Positions 25,515-34,433 of a stretch of 64,000 bases of DNA are shown here, piece after piece. Positions within the stretch are counted from its first letter, which is position 1; every line of letters begins with the position of its first letter. The position numbers and the translations under genes were made by a program. The stretch lies in the NCBI GenBank assembly GCA_964537285.1, contig CAZHZT010000012.1, forward strand, positions 3,453-67,452. Reading direction: 5' to 3'. The DNA comes from CAZHZT01 sp964537285 (GTDB taxonomy: Bacteria > Bacteroidota > Bacteroidia > Chitinophagales > Saprospiraceae). Below the pieces are notes generated by a model. That model was not told where the DNA came from. It did no database searches and saw only the letters and a list, made by a program, of their open reading frames with translations.

Positions 25515-26777
25515 ATGAAAGACATTATTTTTATTCTATTCCTCTTATTCTGCAACTTAACGCAGATTTACTCTCAAACCGATTGGTCAAAAGCAGGAGA
25601 CATTCCGTTTTCCATTCGCTATGACGAAATATATTTTATTAATCCAGATACAGGTTGGGCCGTAAATGCCGATGGAGCCATATTCAAAACAACAAATGGA
25701 GGTGACTCATGGTCATTCTTATTCCAGAATTTTCAATATTTCCGCTCTGTTGAGTTCATAAATGACTCCGTCGGATTTGTAGGCGCTTTAAGTCCGCAAT
25801 TTTTCAAAACTACCGACAGAGGAAATAACTGGGTTGACATTTCCGCCTCAATTCCTGAACCTCTTAATGGTATTTGCGGCATGTCGCATGTTGGTGAGAA
25901 CATCATTTGCGGAGTGGGTGTCTGGAGCGGCCCGGCTTATTTTATTCGCTCCGATGATCAAGGGCAGAACTGGACATTCATTGATCTCTCCTCTTTTGCT
26001 GATGGGATGGTGGATTGTCACTTCATTAATGCCGATACAGGCTTCGTAGCAGGCATTAATAATCAAACCGGAGCACTTGTATTAAAAACCACGGACGGAG
26101 GGAGCAATTGGGAGCTTGTTTTTTCGAGTGGTCGCCCTAATGAATATGTATGGAAATTAGATTTTCTAAATGATGAGTATGCTTTTGGTTCTATTGAAAA
26201 CTTCAATCCCAACGACTCTACTTTTATCATTAAAACGACAGATGGAGGAAATACCTGGTCAGAGATCATGGCTTCCCCTAATCACCTGGACGTCCAGGGC
26301 ATAGGATTTCTCAATCAAAACCTTGGATGGCTGGGCCCCAGAAATGAAGGTCTTTTGGAAACCAAAGACGGCGGGCAGACATGGGACCCAATTGAGGTAC
26401 TTCCCAACATAAATAAGTTTTTTCGCATTAATGACACCTTGATCTTTGCTTCTGGCTCTTTTGTATATAAATACATTGGGGAAATGCTCACAACCAGAAC
26501 GGAGGCAGGTCCTTTACCCATAGCTCATAAAATAGATGTCGCGCCGGTTCCGTTTTCCAGCGAACTATTGGTTTCTATTGAATTGGATTGCAGAACTTAT
26601 CTGATTCTTGAGCTGTACAACGCAGAAGGTAAGCTTATTAAATCCATTGCCAGAAACCAAATGGAGGCCGGGAAACACCAATTTGATCTACAATTTACTC
26701 CCCTGTTGCCTGTTGGCTCCTATTTTCTTTCTTTAAGAACCAATGAAGGGTTTATTACAAAGAAATTAATTCGGTAA
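25515..26777 (+). CDS. YCF48/BNR-repeat secreted protein with T9SS sorting tail
   Basis: The start ATG 25515 gives a clear signal peptide (MKDIIFILFLLFCNLTQIYS); the upstream extension to 25434 overlaps the preceding gene and is rejected. The 420-aa protein contains repeated TTDGG-(N/S)-(T/S)W blade motifs (FKTTNGGDSW, LKTTDGGSNW, IKTTDGGNTW, ETKDGGQTW), as in photosystem-assembly-like or sialidase-like propellers. The C-terminal about 80 residues (APVPFSSELLVSIEL ... GFITKKLIR) resemble a type A sorting domain. It is probably a surface protein of unknown ligand. Confidence 0.75.
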   Translation: MKDIIFILFLLFCNLTQIYSQTDWSKAGDIPFSIRYDEIYFINPDTGWAVNADGAIFKTTNGGDSWSFLFQNFQYFRSVEFINDSVGFVGALSPQFFKTTDRGNNWVDISASIPEPLNGICGMSHVGENIICGVGVWSGPAYFIRSDDQGQNWTFIDLSSFADGMVDCHFINADTGFVAGINNQTGALVLKTTDGGSNWELVFSSGRPNEYVWKLDFLNDEYAFGSIENFNPNDSTFIIKTTDGGNTWSEIMASPNHLDVQGIGFLNQNLGWLGPRNEGLLETKDGGQTWDPIEVLPNINKFFRINDTLIFASGSFVYKYIGEMLTTRTEAGPLPIAHKIDVAPVPFSSELLVSIELDCRTYLILELYNAEGKLIKSIARNQMEAGKHQFDLQFTPLLPVGSYFLSLRTNEGFITKKLIR

Positions 26778-26810
26778 GGCGTCTAAAAAGTAATTCAACA
26801 TTTCACAGTG

Positions 26811-26884
26811 GGAGAATATTTTTATTGAAACACTGCCTGTTTTTTTCGAAAAAAACAGGCAGTGTTTCAATAAAAATATTCTCC
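26811..26884. repeat. LPE2-like perfect palindrome, 37-bp arms, no loop
   Basis: A perfect 74-bp palindrome centred on TTCGAA lies between convergent genes. Its outer segment GGAGAATATTTTTATTG resembles the LPE2 flank GGTAAGGAAATTTTTTATTG. With T7/A7 next to the centre it could also act as a two-way terminator. Confidence 0.85.
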
Positions 26885-26920
26885 TGTTGTGAGCTTTGGA
26901 CTACTTAAGTTACAGAGTAT

Positions 26921-27889
26921 TTAATACCCTCGCGCTAAATAGCGCCGCCCCTCCAGCTCAAAGGAGCTAAAGGTACGATCCCCCAATAAGTACAGATAAA
27001 GAGTTTCTCCTTTCTTTGTTTCCAGGTCAATGCGAAATTTTTCTTCAGCAGCTTCAGCCATTTCATCTTCGCGTTCCTTGAATTTCTTGATGATATAGAC
27101 TTCCTTATTTGTTTTTATGGTGCCATCATTATACAACAAAAACTCATGGAGAGTGACTGTGTAGTCCATGGTAATGGTGGTATCTCTTTCAATCAGAACG
27201 GTATCGATTGTAACTTTTTCCCCATCTACTTCAATTTTCTCTTTCACCTTTTTTTCTTTAGTTTTTATATTAACATTTACGACCTTTTCAAATTGAATAT
27301 AGGCGCTATCGCTGACATTAATTCGCTCTTGAAGACCTCTTTCAGGTTCCAGGCGGAGGAAAGGGTATATTTTCCGCCCCCAAAGGCTATCAGGATTTTC
27401 GACCACCATTTCGTTGAGGTCGGTGAAATGGGCTTTCTCCTTAGCTCTTTTTTCCTCATCCATGATTTTAAGAAAAAAGACCATTTCTTCTTCCTGTTCA
27501 GATCGGCGAAAAAGCAAAGCATCCACCTGATCATTTTTTGTCAAAATAATTTTTAAGTGCCCCTGGATACGAGCATCCCGTGCATTGATCATTTTGATAA
27601 AAAAGCCATAATCAGTGGTATTTATCGTATTCATATTATAAACGCCTTCAATCCCTTTCCCTCTCACATAGAGATTCGTTTGGGATATGCCAAATGAATA
27701 GGCCCCTGGACGAAGCTTTTGCTCCGTCTTAGTATCAGGTAACTCTAATTCGGAAGGCCTGAAGTTGTAGCCAATTAAATCAGTAGGATCCTTGAACTTA
27801 CGATCACTGACATAGCTGTATGATTTCTGGGCAGCCAGGGATGAAAAAAATAGAAGGAAAATGATTATTTTAAAAAATGATAGCTTCAT
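26921..27889 (-). CDS. Secreted protein of unknown function
   Basis: Not recognised. The 322-aa protein has a signal peptide (MKLSFFKIIIFLLFFSSLAA, cleavage near AAQ) and then a predicted beta-rich N-terminal half (GAYSFGISQTNLYVRGKGIEG). A highly charged middle region rich in Lys and Glu (about 195-235) follows, and the domain ends GDRTFSSFELEGRRYLARGY. There is no lipobox and no sorting tail, so it is probably periplasmic. It is flanked by long palindromes on both sides and has no obvious operon partner. Confidence 0.6.
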   Translation of the reverse strand: MKLSFFKIIIFLLFFSSLAAQKSYSYVSDRKFKDPTDLIGYNFRPSELELPDTKTEQKLRPGAYSFGISQTNLYVRGKGIEGVYNMNTINTTDYGFFIKMINARDARIQGHLKIILTKNDQVDALLFRRSEQEEEMVFFLKIMDEEKRAKEKAHFTDLNEMVVENPDSLWGRKIYPFLRLEPERGLQERINVSDSAYIQFEKVVNVNIKTKEKKVKEKIEVDGEKVTIDTVLIERDTTITMDYTVTLHEFLLYNDGTIKTNKEVYIIKKFKEREDEMAEAAEEKFRIDLETKKGETLYLYLLGDRTFSSFELEGRRYLARGY

Positions 27890-27945
27890 AATGAAAAGAT
27901 TTTTTTTAATTTAAGCATTACGATCCTCGCGGAAAACCCTTTGAG

Positions 27946-28098
27946 GCTGTCTCATAAGCAGGTTCGTTGCGCATGGTAGGAAATTTTCTTTTTTGAGAGG
28001 CGTTCTTTTTTAAAAATTTTAGTGAAATTTTTAAAAAAGAACGCCTCTCAATAGAAAATACTCCTCCCGAGTACAACGAACCTACTTATAAGACAGCC
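27946..28098. repeat. LPE2 element, 28-kb copy (two concentric inverted repeats)
   Basis: An inner stem of 27 bp (27993-28019 with 28025-28051) and outer arms GGCTGTCTCATAAGCAGG / CCTACTTATAAGACAGCC share exactly the same centre. Between them lie diverged LPE2 flank sequences (GGTAGGAAATTTTC and GGAGGAGTATTTTC). It sits between two minus-strand genes. Confidence 0.85.
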
Positions 28099-28116
28099 AC
28101 CATATAAGAATCCTCC

Positions 28117-29811
28117 TTAAGCACCCATTTTACTATTCACCAACAACATGATCTCCTTCTCAGCCGTATCAGCTTGTTCCGCAATAGACGCGGCTTTCCG
28201 GAGGATGTCGCTGACAAAATTTTCATCTTCAATATCTCCGGTATTAATTTTCACATTCAGGTAAGTGCCTTGCACCCCTGCTCTTGCACATAAAGCGCCC
28301 ACAGCTGCATCTGTGACTGAGCTTGGGTTACCAGATTCCACCATTGCTTTAGCCACTTCAAAAACCTGAAGGCAGTATTCCATAACCTGGAAGGGAACTT
28401 CAATAGCATATTTTGTAGCTTCCTGTATCGCAGCATGCCGGGCCGCCTTTTCTTCCTCCGTACTTTTAGGCAGGCGAATAGCATTTATAATCGCATTAAA
28501 TGCGTTCGTATCTTCGTCTACTAAATGAAGCAAAGCATCTTTGATTTTCCGGCCCTTTTCTGCCCATTCTGAATAAACATCCCATTTATCGTCCCACCCG
28601 CGTTTATGAGCAGATAAGTTAGCGACCATAGTTGCCAGAGAAGCACCTAAAGCGCCGACATAAGCCGAGATAGAACCGCCCCCCGGAGCAACGCTCTCTG
28701 AAGCAGTCTCATTGGCAAAAGCTTTCAAATCCATTTTAACTAATGGGCTTCCACCTTCATCTTGCATCACATATTCAATAATTTTTTTCCGGGGATCGAA
28801 AGGAGTTAGCTCATCTAATCCAAGAGACTTAACAGCGATTTTGATAATTTCTTCTTCTGCTATACCAACGGATCGTTTTTGTTTTTTTAGAAAATACTTT
28901 CCCGTTTCCAGCATAACTTTCAAGGGTACAAGCCCTACCAATTCCGAACCTGTTACGCGAAGACCTCGCTTTGTAGCACTTTTCACGCACTCCTCAAAAG
29001 CCATGTGAAGAGGTGTAATGTTTATATCTGTTAAGTTCATGGAAATTTGAGCAATACCATATTCTTCGATGTACCAGCCAATGCCTTTTACTGCTTTACA
29101 AGTGCCGGGTACCCTTACCGCCTCTCCGTTTTCATCGCGAACAATCTTACCGGTAATTGGATTTCCGTCTCTTTTTACACGTCCTTTCTCACGCACATCA
29201 AAGGCCACGGAATTGGCACGACGAACGGAAGTAGTATTCAGGTTAACGTTGTAGGCGATCAGAAAATCACGGGCACCAATAGCCGTTGCTCCGGCCTTAG
29301 GATTAAACTTTGCCGGGCCATAATCAGGATGCCAATTGGGATCAGTCATCTTTTCTGGTAATGCTTCATACTCGCCAGCTCTAATATTCGCCAGGTTTTT
29401 CCATTCTGGTTTCGAAGCGGCAAATTCGTATAAATAGAAAGGTATATTTAAATTCCTTCCTGCTTTTTCTCCAAGTTTATGAGCATACTCGATTACCTCT
29501 TCCATAGAAATATTAGCGATAGGAATCAAGGGGCACACATCCGTAGCTCCCATCCGGGGATGTTCGCCCTTGTGCTTGCTCATATCGATTAGCTCCGATG
29601 CCGTTTTTATGGCCAGGAAAGCCGCCTCTACCACAGGCTCCGGCTCTCCGACGAAAGTAACGACCGTCCGGTTGGTGGCTTTTCCGGGATCTACATCTAA
29701 AAGGGTTACCCCTTCTACGCTCTCGATGGCATCCGTAATTTGTTTGATGATTTGCATATCGCGGCCTTCACTAAAATTGGGCACGCATTCAATAAGTTGT
29801 CTTTTATTCAT
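28117..29811 (-). CDS. ftcD: Bifunctional glutamate formimidoyltransferase / formimidoyl-THF cyclodeaminase
   Basis: The 564-aa fusion catalyses the last steps of formimidoglutamate-type histidine degradation: transfer of the formimino group to tetrahydrofolate, then cyclisation with release of ammonia. The N-terminal transferase begins IECVPNFSEGRD and contains DVDPGKATNRTVVTFVG and HKGEHPRMGATDV. The C-terminal cyclodeaminase (about 365-560) has SVAPGGGSISAYVGALGASL. The length and domain order equal those of the mammalian and bacterial FTCD proteins. No other hut genes are adjacent. LPE1 copy G lies upstream. Confidence 0.95.
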   Translation of the reverse strand: MNKRQLIECVPNFSEGRDMQIIKQITDAIESVEGVTLLDVDPGKATNRTVVTFVGEPEPVVEAAFLAIKTASELIDMSKHKGEHPRMGATDVCPLIPIANISMEEVIEYAHKLGEKAGRNLNIPFYLYEFAASKPEWKNLANIRAGEYEALPEKMTDPNWHPDYGPAKFNPKAGATAIGARDFLIAYNVNLNTTSVRRANSVAFDVREKGRVKRDGNPITGKIVRDENGEAVRVPGTCKAVKGIGWYIEEYGIAQISMNLTDINITPLHMAFEECVKSATKRGLRVTGSELVGLVPLKVMLETGKYFLKKQKRSVGIAEEEIIKIAVKSLGLDELTPFDPRKKIIEYVMQDEGGSPLVKMDLKAFANETASESVAPGGGSISAYVGALGASLATMVANLSAHKRGWDDKWDVYSEWAEKGRKIKDALLHLVDEDTNAFNAIINAIRLPKSTEEEKAARHAAIQEATKYAIEVPFQVMEYCLQVFEVAKAMVESGNPSSVTDAAVGALCARAGVQGTYLNVKINTGDIEDENFVSDILRKAASIAEQADTAEKEIMLLVNSKMGA

Positions 29812-29932
29812 AGTCAGATTTTTTCAGAATTAATGAGGGTGTTTAGAAGTTATTTCGTTGTCCTTAGGAGTTTTTTACAAAGCTATTCTCTTTTCCTAAA
29901 AAAGAAGAACGTTCACATAACAGAATTTTTTA

Positions 29933-30040
29933 GTTCTTTGACATAAATTGTGAAAAATGGAACTTCAAAATGATAAACCTTTCAGCCACAAGGGCATTCA
30001 AGGCGTATCATTTTGAAGTTCCACACAATTTGTCAAAGAA
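29933..30040 (-). repeat. LPE1 long hairpin element, copy G
   Basis: A 108-bp copy in the divergent region between ftcD and the TonB receptor gene. The gene-free stretch 29812-30221 holds this element and AT-rich DNA only. Confidence 0.9.
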
Positions 30041-30221
30041 TGAATTTTTTTAGGACGTTTAGTTTAGGAAAATCCAACGTTTGTATAAAAAAAACAGCTC
30101 CTCATCAAACCAATATCTAAGTTCGCAGTACAGAAGCATTGAAACAAACAGAATACATCGCATCCCAAAGCAGATCTTTAAAATTAGCCTTGAGAGCATC
30201 CTATTTCTAAATGCATTGACC

Positions 30222-32576
30222 ATGATGAATAAAAAAGTACTCAAACTACTTCCGGTATTTCTTTTATTATGTAGCCTAAAACTTGCAGCACAAGCAATTA
30301 CCATTCAAGGAACCATTAGGGATGCCAAAAATGGAGAAACACTGATTGGAGCCTTTATCGAAGACTTAAAAAGCGGCAAAGCCACTACCAGCAATGAATA
30401 TGGCTTTTATTCCCTGACTCTCAACGAACCCGGGGCTGTGCAACTTCTCATTAGCTACATAGGTTTCGATAATAAAGAAATTAACCTTAGCCTCCGGCAG
30501 GACACCGTTCTGAACATCGAACTAGGCAGTGGCGGGGTAGTATTGAATGAAATAGTAGTGGAAGCAGAGTCTTTCCGGGAAAAACTCAATTCAACGGAAA
30601 TGAGTGTTGAAAGCCTTTCTCCCCGAGAAGCCAAGGTCATCCCTGCTCTATTGGGAGAAGCCGACATCATCAAAACGATCCAGCTCAAACCCGGTATTTC
30701 TTCCGGTTCCGAAGGGAATAGCGGCTTATTTGTAAGAGGAGGCTCCGGCGATCAGAACCTCATCGTACTAGATGAAGCCATTGTATACAATGCCAACCAC
30801 TTATTCGGTTTTTTCAGCACCTTTAATTCCGACGCTATTAAGGATGTTAAACTATATAAAGGAGGGTTCCCTGCACAATATGGGGGCCGGCTATCCTCTG
30901 TAGTGGATGTGAAGCTAAGAGACGGCAACAGCAAAAAATTCTCAGGAAATGGTGGCATTGGGCTCATCGCTTCCCGCCTCACACTTGAGGGTCCAATTGT
31001 AAAAGACAAATCTTCCTTCATGGTTTCCGGCCGTAGAACCTATGTTGACCTTATTACCCGACAGATTAACAGGGCAAACGAGGATCAGGAAGACTTTGAA
31101 CCCATCCCCGATTATTATTTTTATGATCTCAATGCTAAAGTAAATTACACTTTCGACGATAAAAACCGCCTGTTTTTAAGCGGCTACTTTGGCCGTGATG
31201 TATTTGGCTTCGATGGGGATTTCTTCAATTTTGATTTTGACTGGGGTAACGCTACAGGGACCGCTCGCTGGAATCATGTATTTAATTCAAAGCTGTTTTC
31301 CAATACAACTTTCACCTATTCGGATTATCAATATAACATTGAAAATAGGATCACCGGTTTTTCTTTTCAGCTGGGCTCCAACATACGAGATGCCAACCTA
31401 AAGACAGATTTTTATTATGCGCCCAATAATCAGCATACCTTACGCTTTGGCTTTTCGGGTACATATCACCAATTTACGGTTGGCCGTTTGAAGGCAGGAA
31501 GTGATGATGGAGAGATTAGCTTTAGCGCTGGCCAGGATTTTGACGGAACAGAATTAGGTGCCTACATTTCGGATGATATTAAATTTAACGATAAATGGAC
31601 CGTCAATGCAGGAATTAGACTTTCCGGATTTGTTAACGATGATCAATTGTATACCGGAGTCGAACCAAGGCTTGCTGCAAAGTATAGCGTCAACGACCGA
31701 TTTTCGCTAAAAACAAGCTACGCCAGGATGTACCAATATGTTCATCTGGTATCTAATTCGGGGATTGCACTGCCGACAGATGTCTGGTATCCATCCACCG
31801 AAAATGTCAAACCTCAGATTTCGGATCAAATCGCCGTTGGCGGAGCTTATCAACTATCCCCGAACGTATTGCTTACCAATGAATATTATGTAAAATTTCT
31901 TGGCAATCAAATTGACTTTATCGATCATGCAGAGCTTTTCGCAAATGACAACCTTGAGGAAGAATTCGCCTTCGGCGATGGCTATGCTTATGGTATGGAA
32001 TGGAGCATCGAAAAGAAAAAAGGCAGACTCACCGGTTGGATTGGTTACACCCTCGCATTTATCCGAAGGGGAAATTTCACCTTATTTGACGGGAGCCAGA
32101 TCATGGATGGGCGTTATTACCCTCCACGATATGACCGGAGGCACGACATCTCTGTGGTTGCTATCTATGAACTTAACCGCAAACTTACTTTAACAGGCAC
32201 CTTTGTATATGGCTCCGGAGACATCACCTGGCTACCCTCCGGCCGTTTATTCTTTCAGGATGTCCAAGGCGGAGACCCCGATCCTGTGGTTCCTATATAC
32301 GAAGATCGAAATTCATTTCGTATGCCCGCCTACCATCGCATGGACCTGGGTTTGGTCATTAAGTTTTTCCCTAAATGGGGAGAAAGTGATTTAACCATCA
32401 GTGTGTACAATGCTTATGATCGCCGTAATCCCTACTTCTTATATCTTGAGCCAGAACTTGATACCATTGAGGATGAAGCGGGCAATGAAATAGGCGAAGC
32501 ACTTGTAGGCGTTGCAGCAAAGCAAGTGTCTTTGTTCCCTGTTCTACCCTCATTTACATGGAACTTTAAATTTTAG
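30222..32576 (+). CDS. TonB-dependent outer-membrane receptor with carboxypeptidase-regulatory-like N-domain
   Basis: The start ATG 30222 (or 30225) precedes a signal peptide (KLLPVFLLLCSLKLAAQA); the extension to 30081 has none. The mature 784-aa protein begins with a carboxypeptidase-D regulatory-like domain (TIQGTIRDAKNGETLIGAFI, about 24-105). A plug domain follows (QLKPGISSGSEGNSGLFVRGG and LDEAIVYNANHLFGFFSTFN), then a 22-strand-type barrel ending in FPVLPSFTWNFKF. It is smaller than SusC. With the DUF4249 lipoprotein behind it, it probably forms an import complex for an unknown nutrient. The stop codon overlaps the first base of an LPE1 remnant. Confidence 0.85.
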   Translation: MMNKKVLKLLPVFLLLCSLKLAAQAITIQGTIRDAKNGETLIGAFIEDLKSGKATTSNEYGFYSLTLNEPGAVQLLISYIGFDNKEINLSLRQDTVLNIELGSGGVVLNEIVVEAESFREKLNSTEMSVESLSPREAKVIPALLGEADIIKTIQLKPGISSGSEGNSGLFVRGGSGDQNLIVLDEAIVYNANHLFGFFSTFNSDAIKDVKLYKGGFPAQYGGRLSSVVDVKLRDGNSKKFSGNGGIGLIASRLTLEGPIVKDKSSFMVSGRRTYVDLITRQINRANEDQEDFEPIPDYYFYDLNAKVNYTFDDKNRLFLSGYFGRDVFGFDGDFFNFDFDWGNATGTARWNHVFNSKLFSNTTFTYSDYQYNIENRITGFSFQLGSNIRDANLKTDFYYAPNNQHTLRFGFSGTYHQFTVGRLKAGSDDGEISFSAGQDFDGTELGAYISDDIKFNDKWTVNAGIRLSGFVNDDQLYTGVEPRLAAKYSVNDRFSLKTSYARMYQYVHLVSNSGIALPTDVWYPSTENVKPQISDQIAVGGAYQLSPNVLLTNEYYVKFLGNQIDFIDHAELFANDNLEEEFAFGDGYAYGMEWSIEKKKGRLTGWIGYTLAFIRRGNFTLFDGSQIMDGRYYPPRYDRRHDISVVAIYELNRKLTLTGTFVYGSGDITWLPSGRLFFQDVQGGDPDPVVPIYEDRNSFRMPAYHRMDLGLVIKFFPKWGESDLTISVYNAYDRRNPYFLYLEPELDTIEDEAGNEIGEALVGVAAKQVSLFPVLPSFTWNFKF

Positions 32577-32671
32577 TTCTTTGACATAAATTTTAAAAAA
32601 GATTGAAAGATGAATGAGCAACATGATATTGAAAAGGCACTCCTTACTTTGATTTTCCAATATCATGTTGC
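32576..32671 (-). repeat. LPE1 remnant with replaced central hairpin
   Basis: The left end GTTCTTTGACATAAATTTT is that of LPE1 in the E/F/G orientation. The expected stem is replaced by GCAACATGATATTG and its exact reverse complement with a 26-nt loop (32618-32671). It separates the receptor gene from its lipoprotein partner. Confidence 0.6.
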
Positions 32672-32696
32672 CCATTTCCAAAAAAAACTATTCATC

Positions 32697-33560
32697 ATGA
32701 AAAATTTATTTCTCTTCACAAGTATTAGTCTATTGTTTTCTACTCTCTTTTTCACTTCCTGCAATTTGGAAAAAGAAGTTGATATTGATCTCCCAGATTA
32801 TGAAACTCAGCTTGTCCTGGAATGCTACCTGGAGCCCGGGAAGCCTTTCTCAGCATTATTAACGCGCAGCGAAAGTTACTTTGCAACGGTAAGTACCTCG
32901 CAAGATGATATTATTGATTATTATTTAGGGCTTCTCGAGCAAGGAGCTGATATTCAGATCAGGCATAATGGCAACGTTTACAGTTTAGACAACACCCTGG
33001 TCCTGGAATCAGAAAGCAATAAAATATACAACTATCGCTCGGAAGATTTAGTCCCCGAAAGCTATAACACGCCTTTTGAGCTTTCCATAACTACCGAAGA
33101 TGGACAGAGCATAACGGCTACCACCCAAATATTGGAGCCCGTCCCGATAGATAGTGTAGTAATTGAATTTGATCCTGAAAACGCGGATTCAGCGCGGGTG
33201 CTAACTTATTTTGTGGATATTGAACCCGGGAAGACCAACTTCATCCGCCGGATGTTGCATGAAGGAAGCCTTAACGAGGAAGCCGATCAGGATTTTGTCA
33301 CCAATGATCGATTTGTAGCAGACAGAGTCGTTTTTGGAAGTGCTTACGAATATAGCCGAGGGGATACTATTTTTAACACCTTATTTCATCTTGATGAAGC
33401 TTATTACGATTTCCTTATCAGTGTTTTCAACTCTATTGATGCCAATGGGAATCCTTTTGCACAGCCCGGAGTGTTGATATCCAATTTGGAAGGTGATGCT
33501 GATGCGATCGGGATATTTACCGGGCTGAGTTATTTTAGGGATATTACTATTATCGAATAA
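32697..33560 (+). CDS. DUF4249 outer-membrane lipoprotein
   Basis: The start ATG 32697 gives a lipoprotein leader with FFTSCNLEKE (Cys at about 20). The longer reading from 32610 runs through the LPE1 remnant hairpin and is rejected. The 287-aa protein matches DUF4249, found almost always beside a carboxypeptidase-regulatory-like TonB receptor, as here. By analogy with SusD it may be a substrate-capturing lid or accessory lipoprotein (inference). Typical family features are the N-terminal LVLECYLEPGKPFSALLTRS segment and an Ig-like first half. Confidence 0.8.
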   Translation: MKNLFLFTSISLLFSTLFFTSCNLEKEVDIDLPDYETQLVLECYLEPGKPFSALLTRSESYFATVSTSQDDIIDYYLGLLEQGADIQIRHNGNVYSLDNTLVLESESNKIYNYRSEDLVPESYNTPFELSITTEDGQSITATTQILEPVPIDSVVIEFDPENADSARVLTYFVDIEPGKTNFIRRMLHEGSLNEEADQDFVTNDRFVADRVVFGSAYEYSRGDTIFNTLFHLDEAYYDFLISVFNSIDANGNPFAQPGVLISNLEGDADAIGIFTGLSYFRDITIIE

Positions 33561-33569
33561 TAACGAATT

Positions 33570-34241
33570 CTATTTCTGATAAATTCCTCTAACAAATTGA
33601 TGGGCCAGTTGCTCATCAAACAAAGCTTTAATAGGGATTACCAGATTATCAATAGCAATCGAACTAATTTCTCCAGATCCTGATTTTTGTACTAAGCTGT
33701 AGTTCCCCGAAGCGTTTAATACGTATTGTTCTATGGTATCGGATTTAGGATCAATAATCCAGTATTCCTCTACCCCATGGTTTTGATAATCTTCATATTT
33801 TATTCCTCTATCTCTATTTTCAGTACTATTCGAGAGGATTTCTACTATGAAATGGGGAATAGGGAAAAGAGCTTGATCCTTTTTAAAGTTTTCGGCTACT
33901 TCTTTTTTGAAAAAACATAAATCAGGCTCATAATCGTTTCTGGTAAACTGAATCAGCGTTTTTTCAAAACCGACAAAGCCAAGGTCATTTTCCGTTACAT
34001 AAGTTCCTATGATCTTGATGAGGTTCAGACTAATCTGAATGTGTGCTTTCCTGACAGGAGAATGAACTATTATCTCGCCATTGATAAATTCAGCCTTTTC
34101 TTGCTCGGTAATTTGATTATAAAAAATCTCTCTCTGTTCCTTCTCCTTATCAAGAACAGATTTTATCCGACTAACTAAAGCAGGCGCACCAGGAGATTTA
34201 AGGATTTCAGAAATCAATACTTCATTTACTCTTACCATCAT
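33570..34241 (-). CDS. Uma2-family (DUF820) PD-(D/E)XK nuclease-like protein
   Basis: The start is placed at ATG 34241 (or 34238), giving 223 aa; the open frame to 34337 enters LPE1 copy H and is not credible coding. Uma2 motifs include YEPDLCFFKKE, FIVEILSNSTENRDRGIKYEDYQNHGVEEYWIIDP, with the ExL-N-K-Y-GV-EYW pattern. Members have a restriction-endonuclease fold, but most have no demonstrated target. The N-terminal about 70 residues extend beyond the core domain and look helical. Confidence is high for family and low for activity. Confidence 0.8.
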   Translation of the reverse strand: MMVRVNEVLISEILKSPGAPALVSRIKSVLDKEKEQREIFYNQITEQEKAEFINGEIIVHSPVRKAHIQISLNLIKIIGTYVTENDLGFVGFEKTLIQFTRNDYEPDLCFFKKEVAENFKKDQALFPIPHFIVEILSNSTENRDRGIKYEDYQNHGVEEYWIIDPKSDTIEQYVLNASGNYSLVQKSGSGEISSIAIDNLVIPIKALFDEQLAHQFVRGIYQK

Positions 34242-34265
34242 TCTATGGGCATTTTTAATAAAACC

Positions 34266-34374
34266 GTTCTTTGACAAATTGTGTGGAACTTCAAAATGAT
34301 AAGCCTTGAATGCCCTTTGGGCTGAAAGGCTTATCATTTTGAAGTTCCATTTTCCACAATTTATGTCAAAGAAC
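34266..34374 (+). repeat. LPE1 long hairpin element, copy H
   Basis: A 109-bp copy of the second subtype, lying between folA (ending 34434) and the Uma2-type gene, 25 bp before the latter's start. The inner stem AAGCCTTGAATGCCC / GGGCTGAAAGGCTT has changed on both sides relative to copy B (AACCCTTG / AAAGGGTT). Confidence 0.9.
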
Positions 34375-34433
34375 TATAAAAACCCACAAAAAGGCACAAA
34401 AGATTCATGAAATATAATAAAATCCAACCCCTA

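Noticed and set aside
32610..33560. Longer DUF4249 protein starting at 32610
   Set aside because: The extension reads through a hairpin remnant and hides the lipoprotein leader that begins at 32697.
33570..34337. Longer Uma2-type protein starting at 34337
   Set aside because: The extra 32 residues are translated from LPE1 copy H; a methionine pair at 34241/34238 fits better.
2316..34374. LPE1 as insertion sequences or CRISPR
   Set aside because: The copies are too short to encode a transposase, are scattered rather than arrayed, and no IS gene is in the window. They may still be non-autonomous elements.
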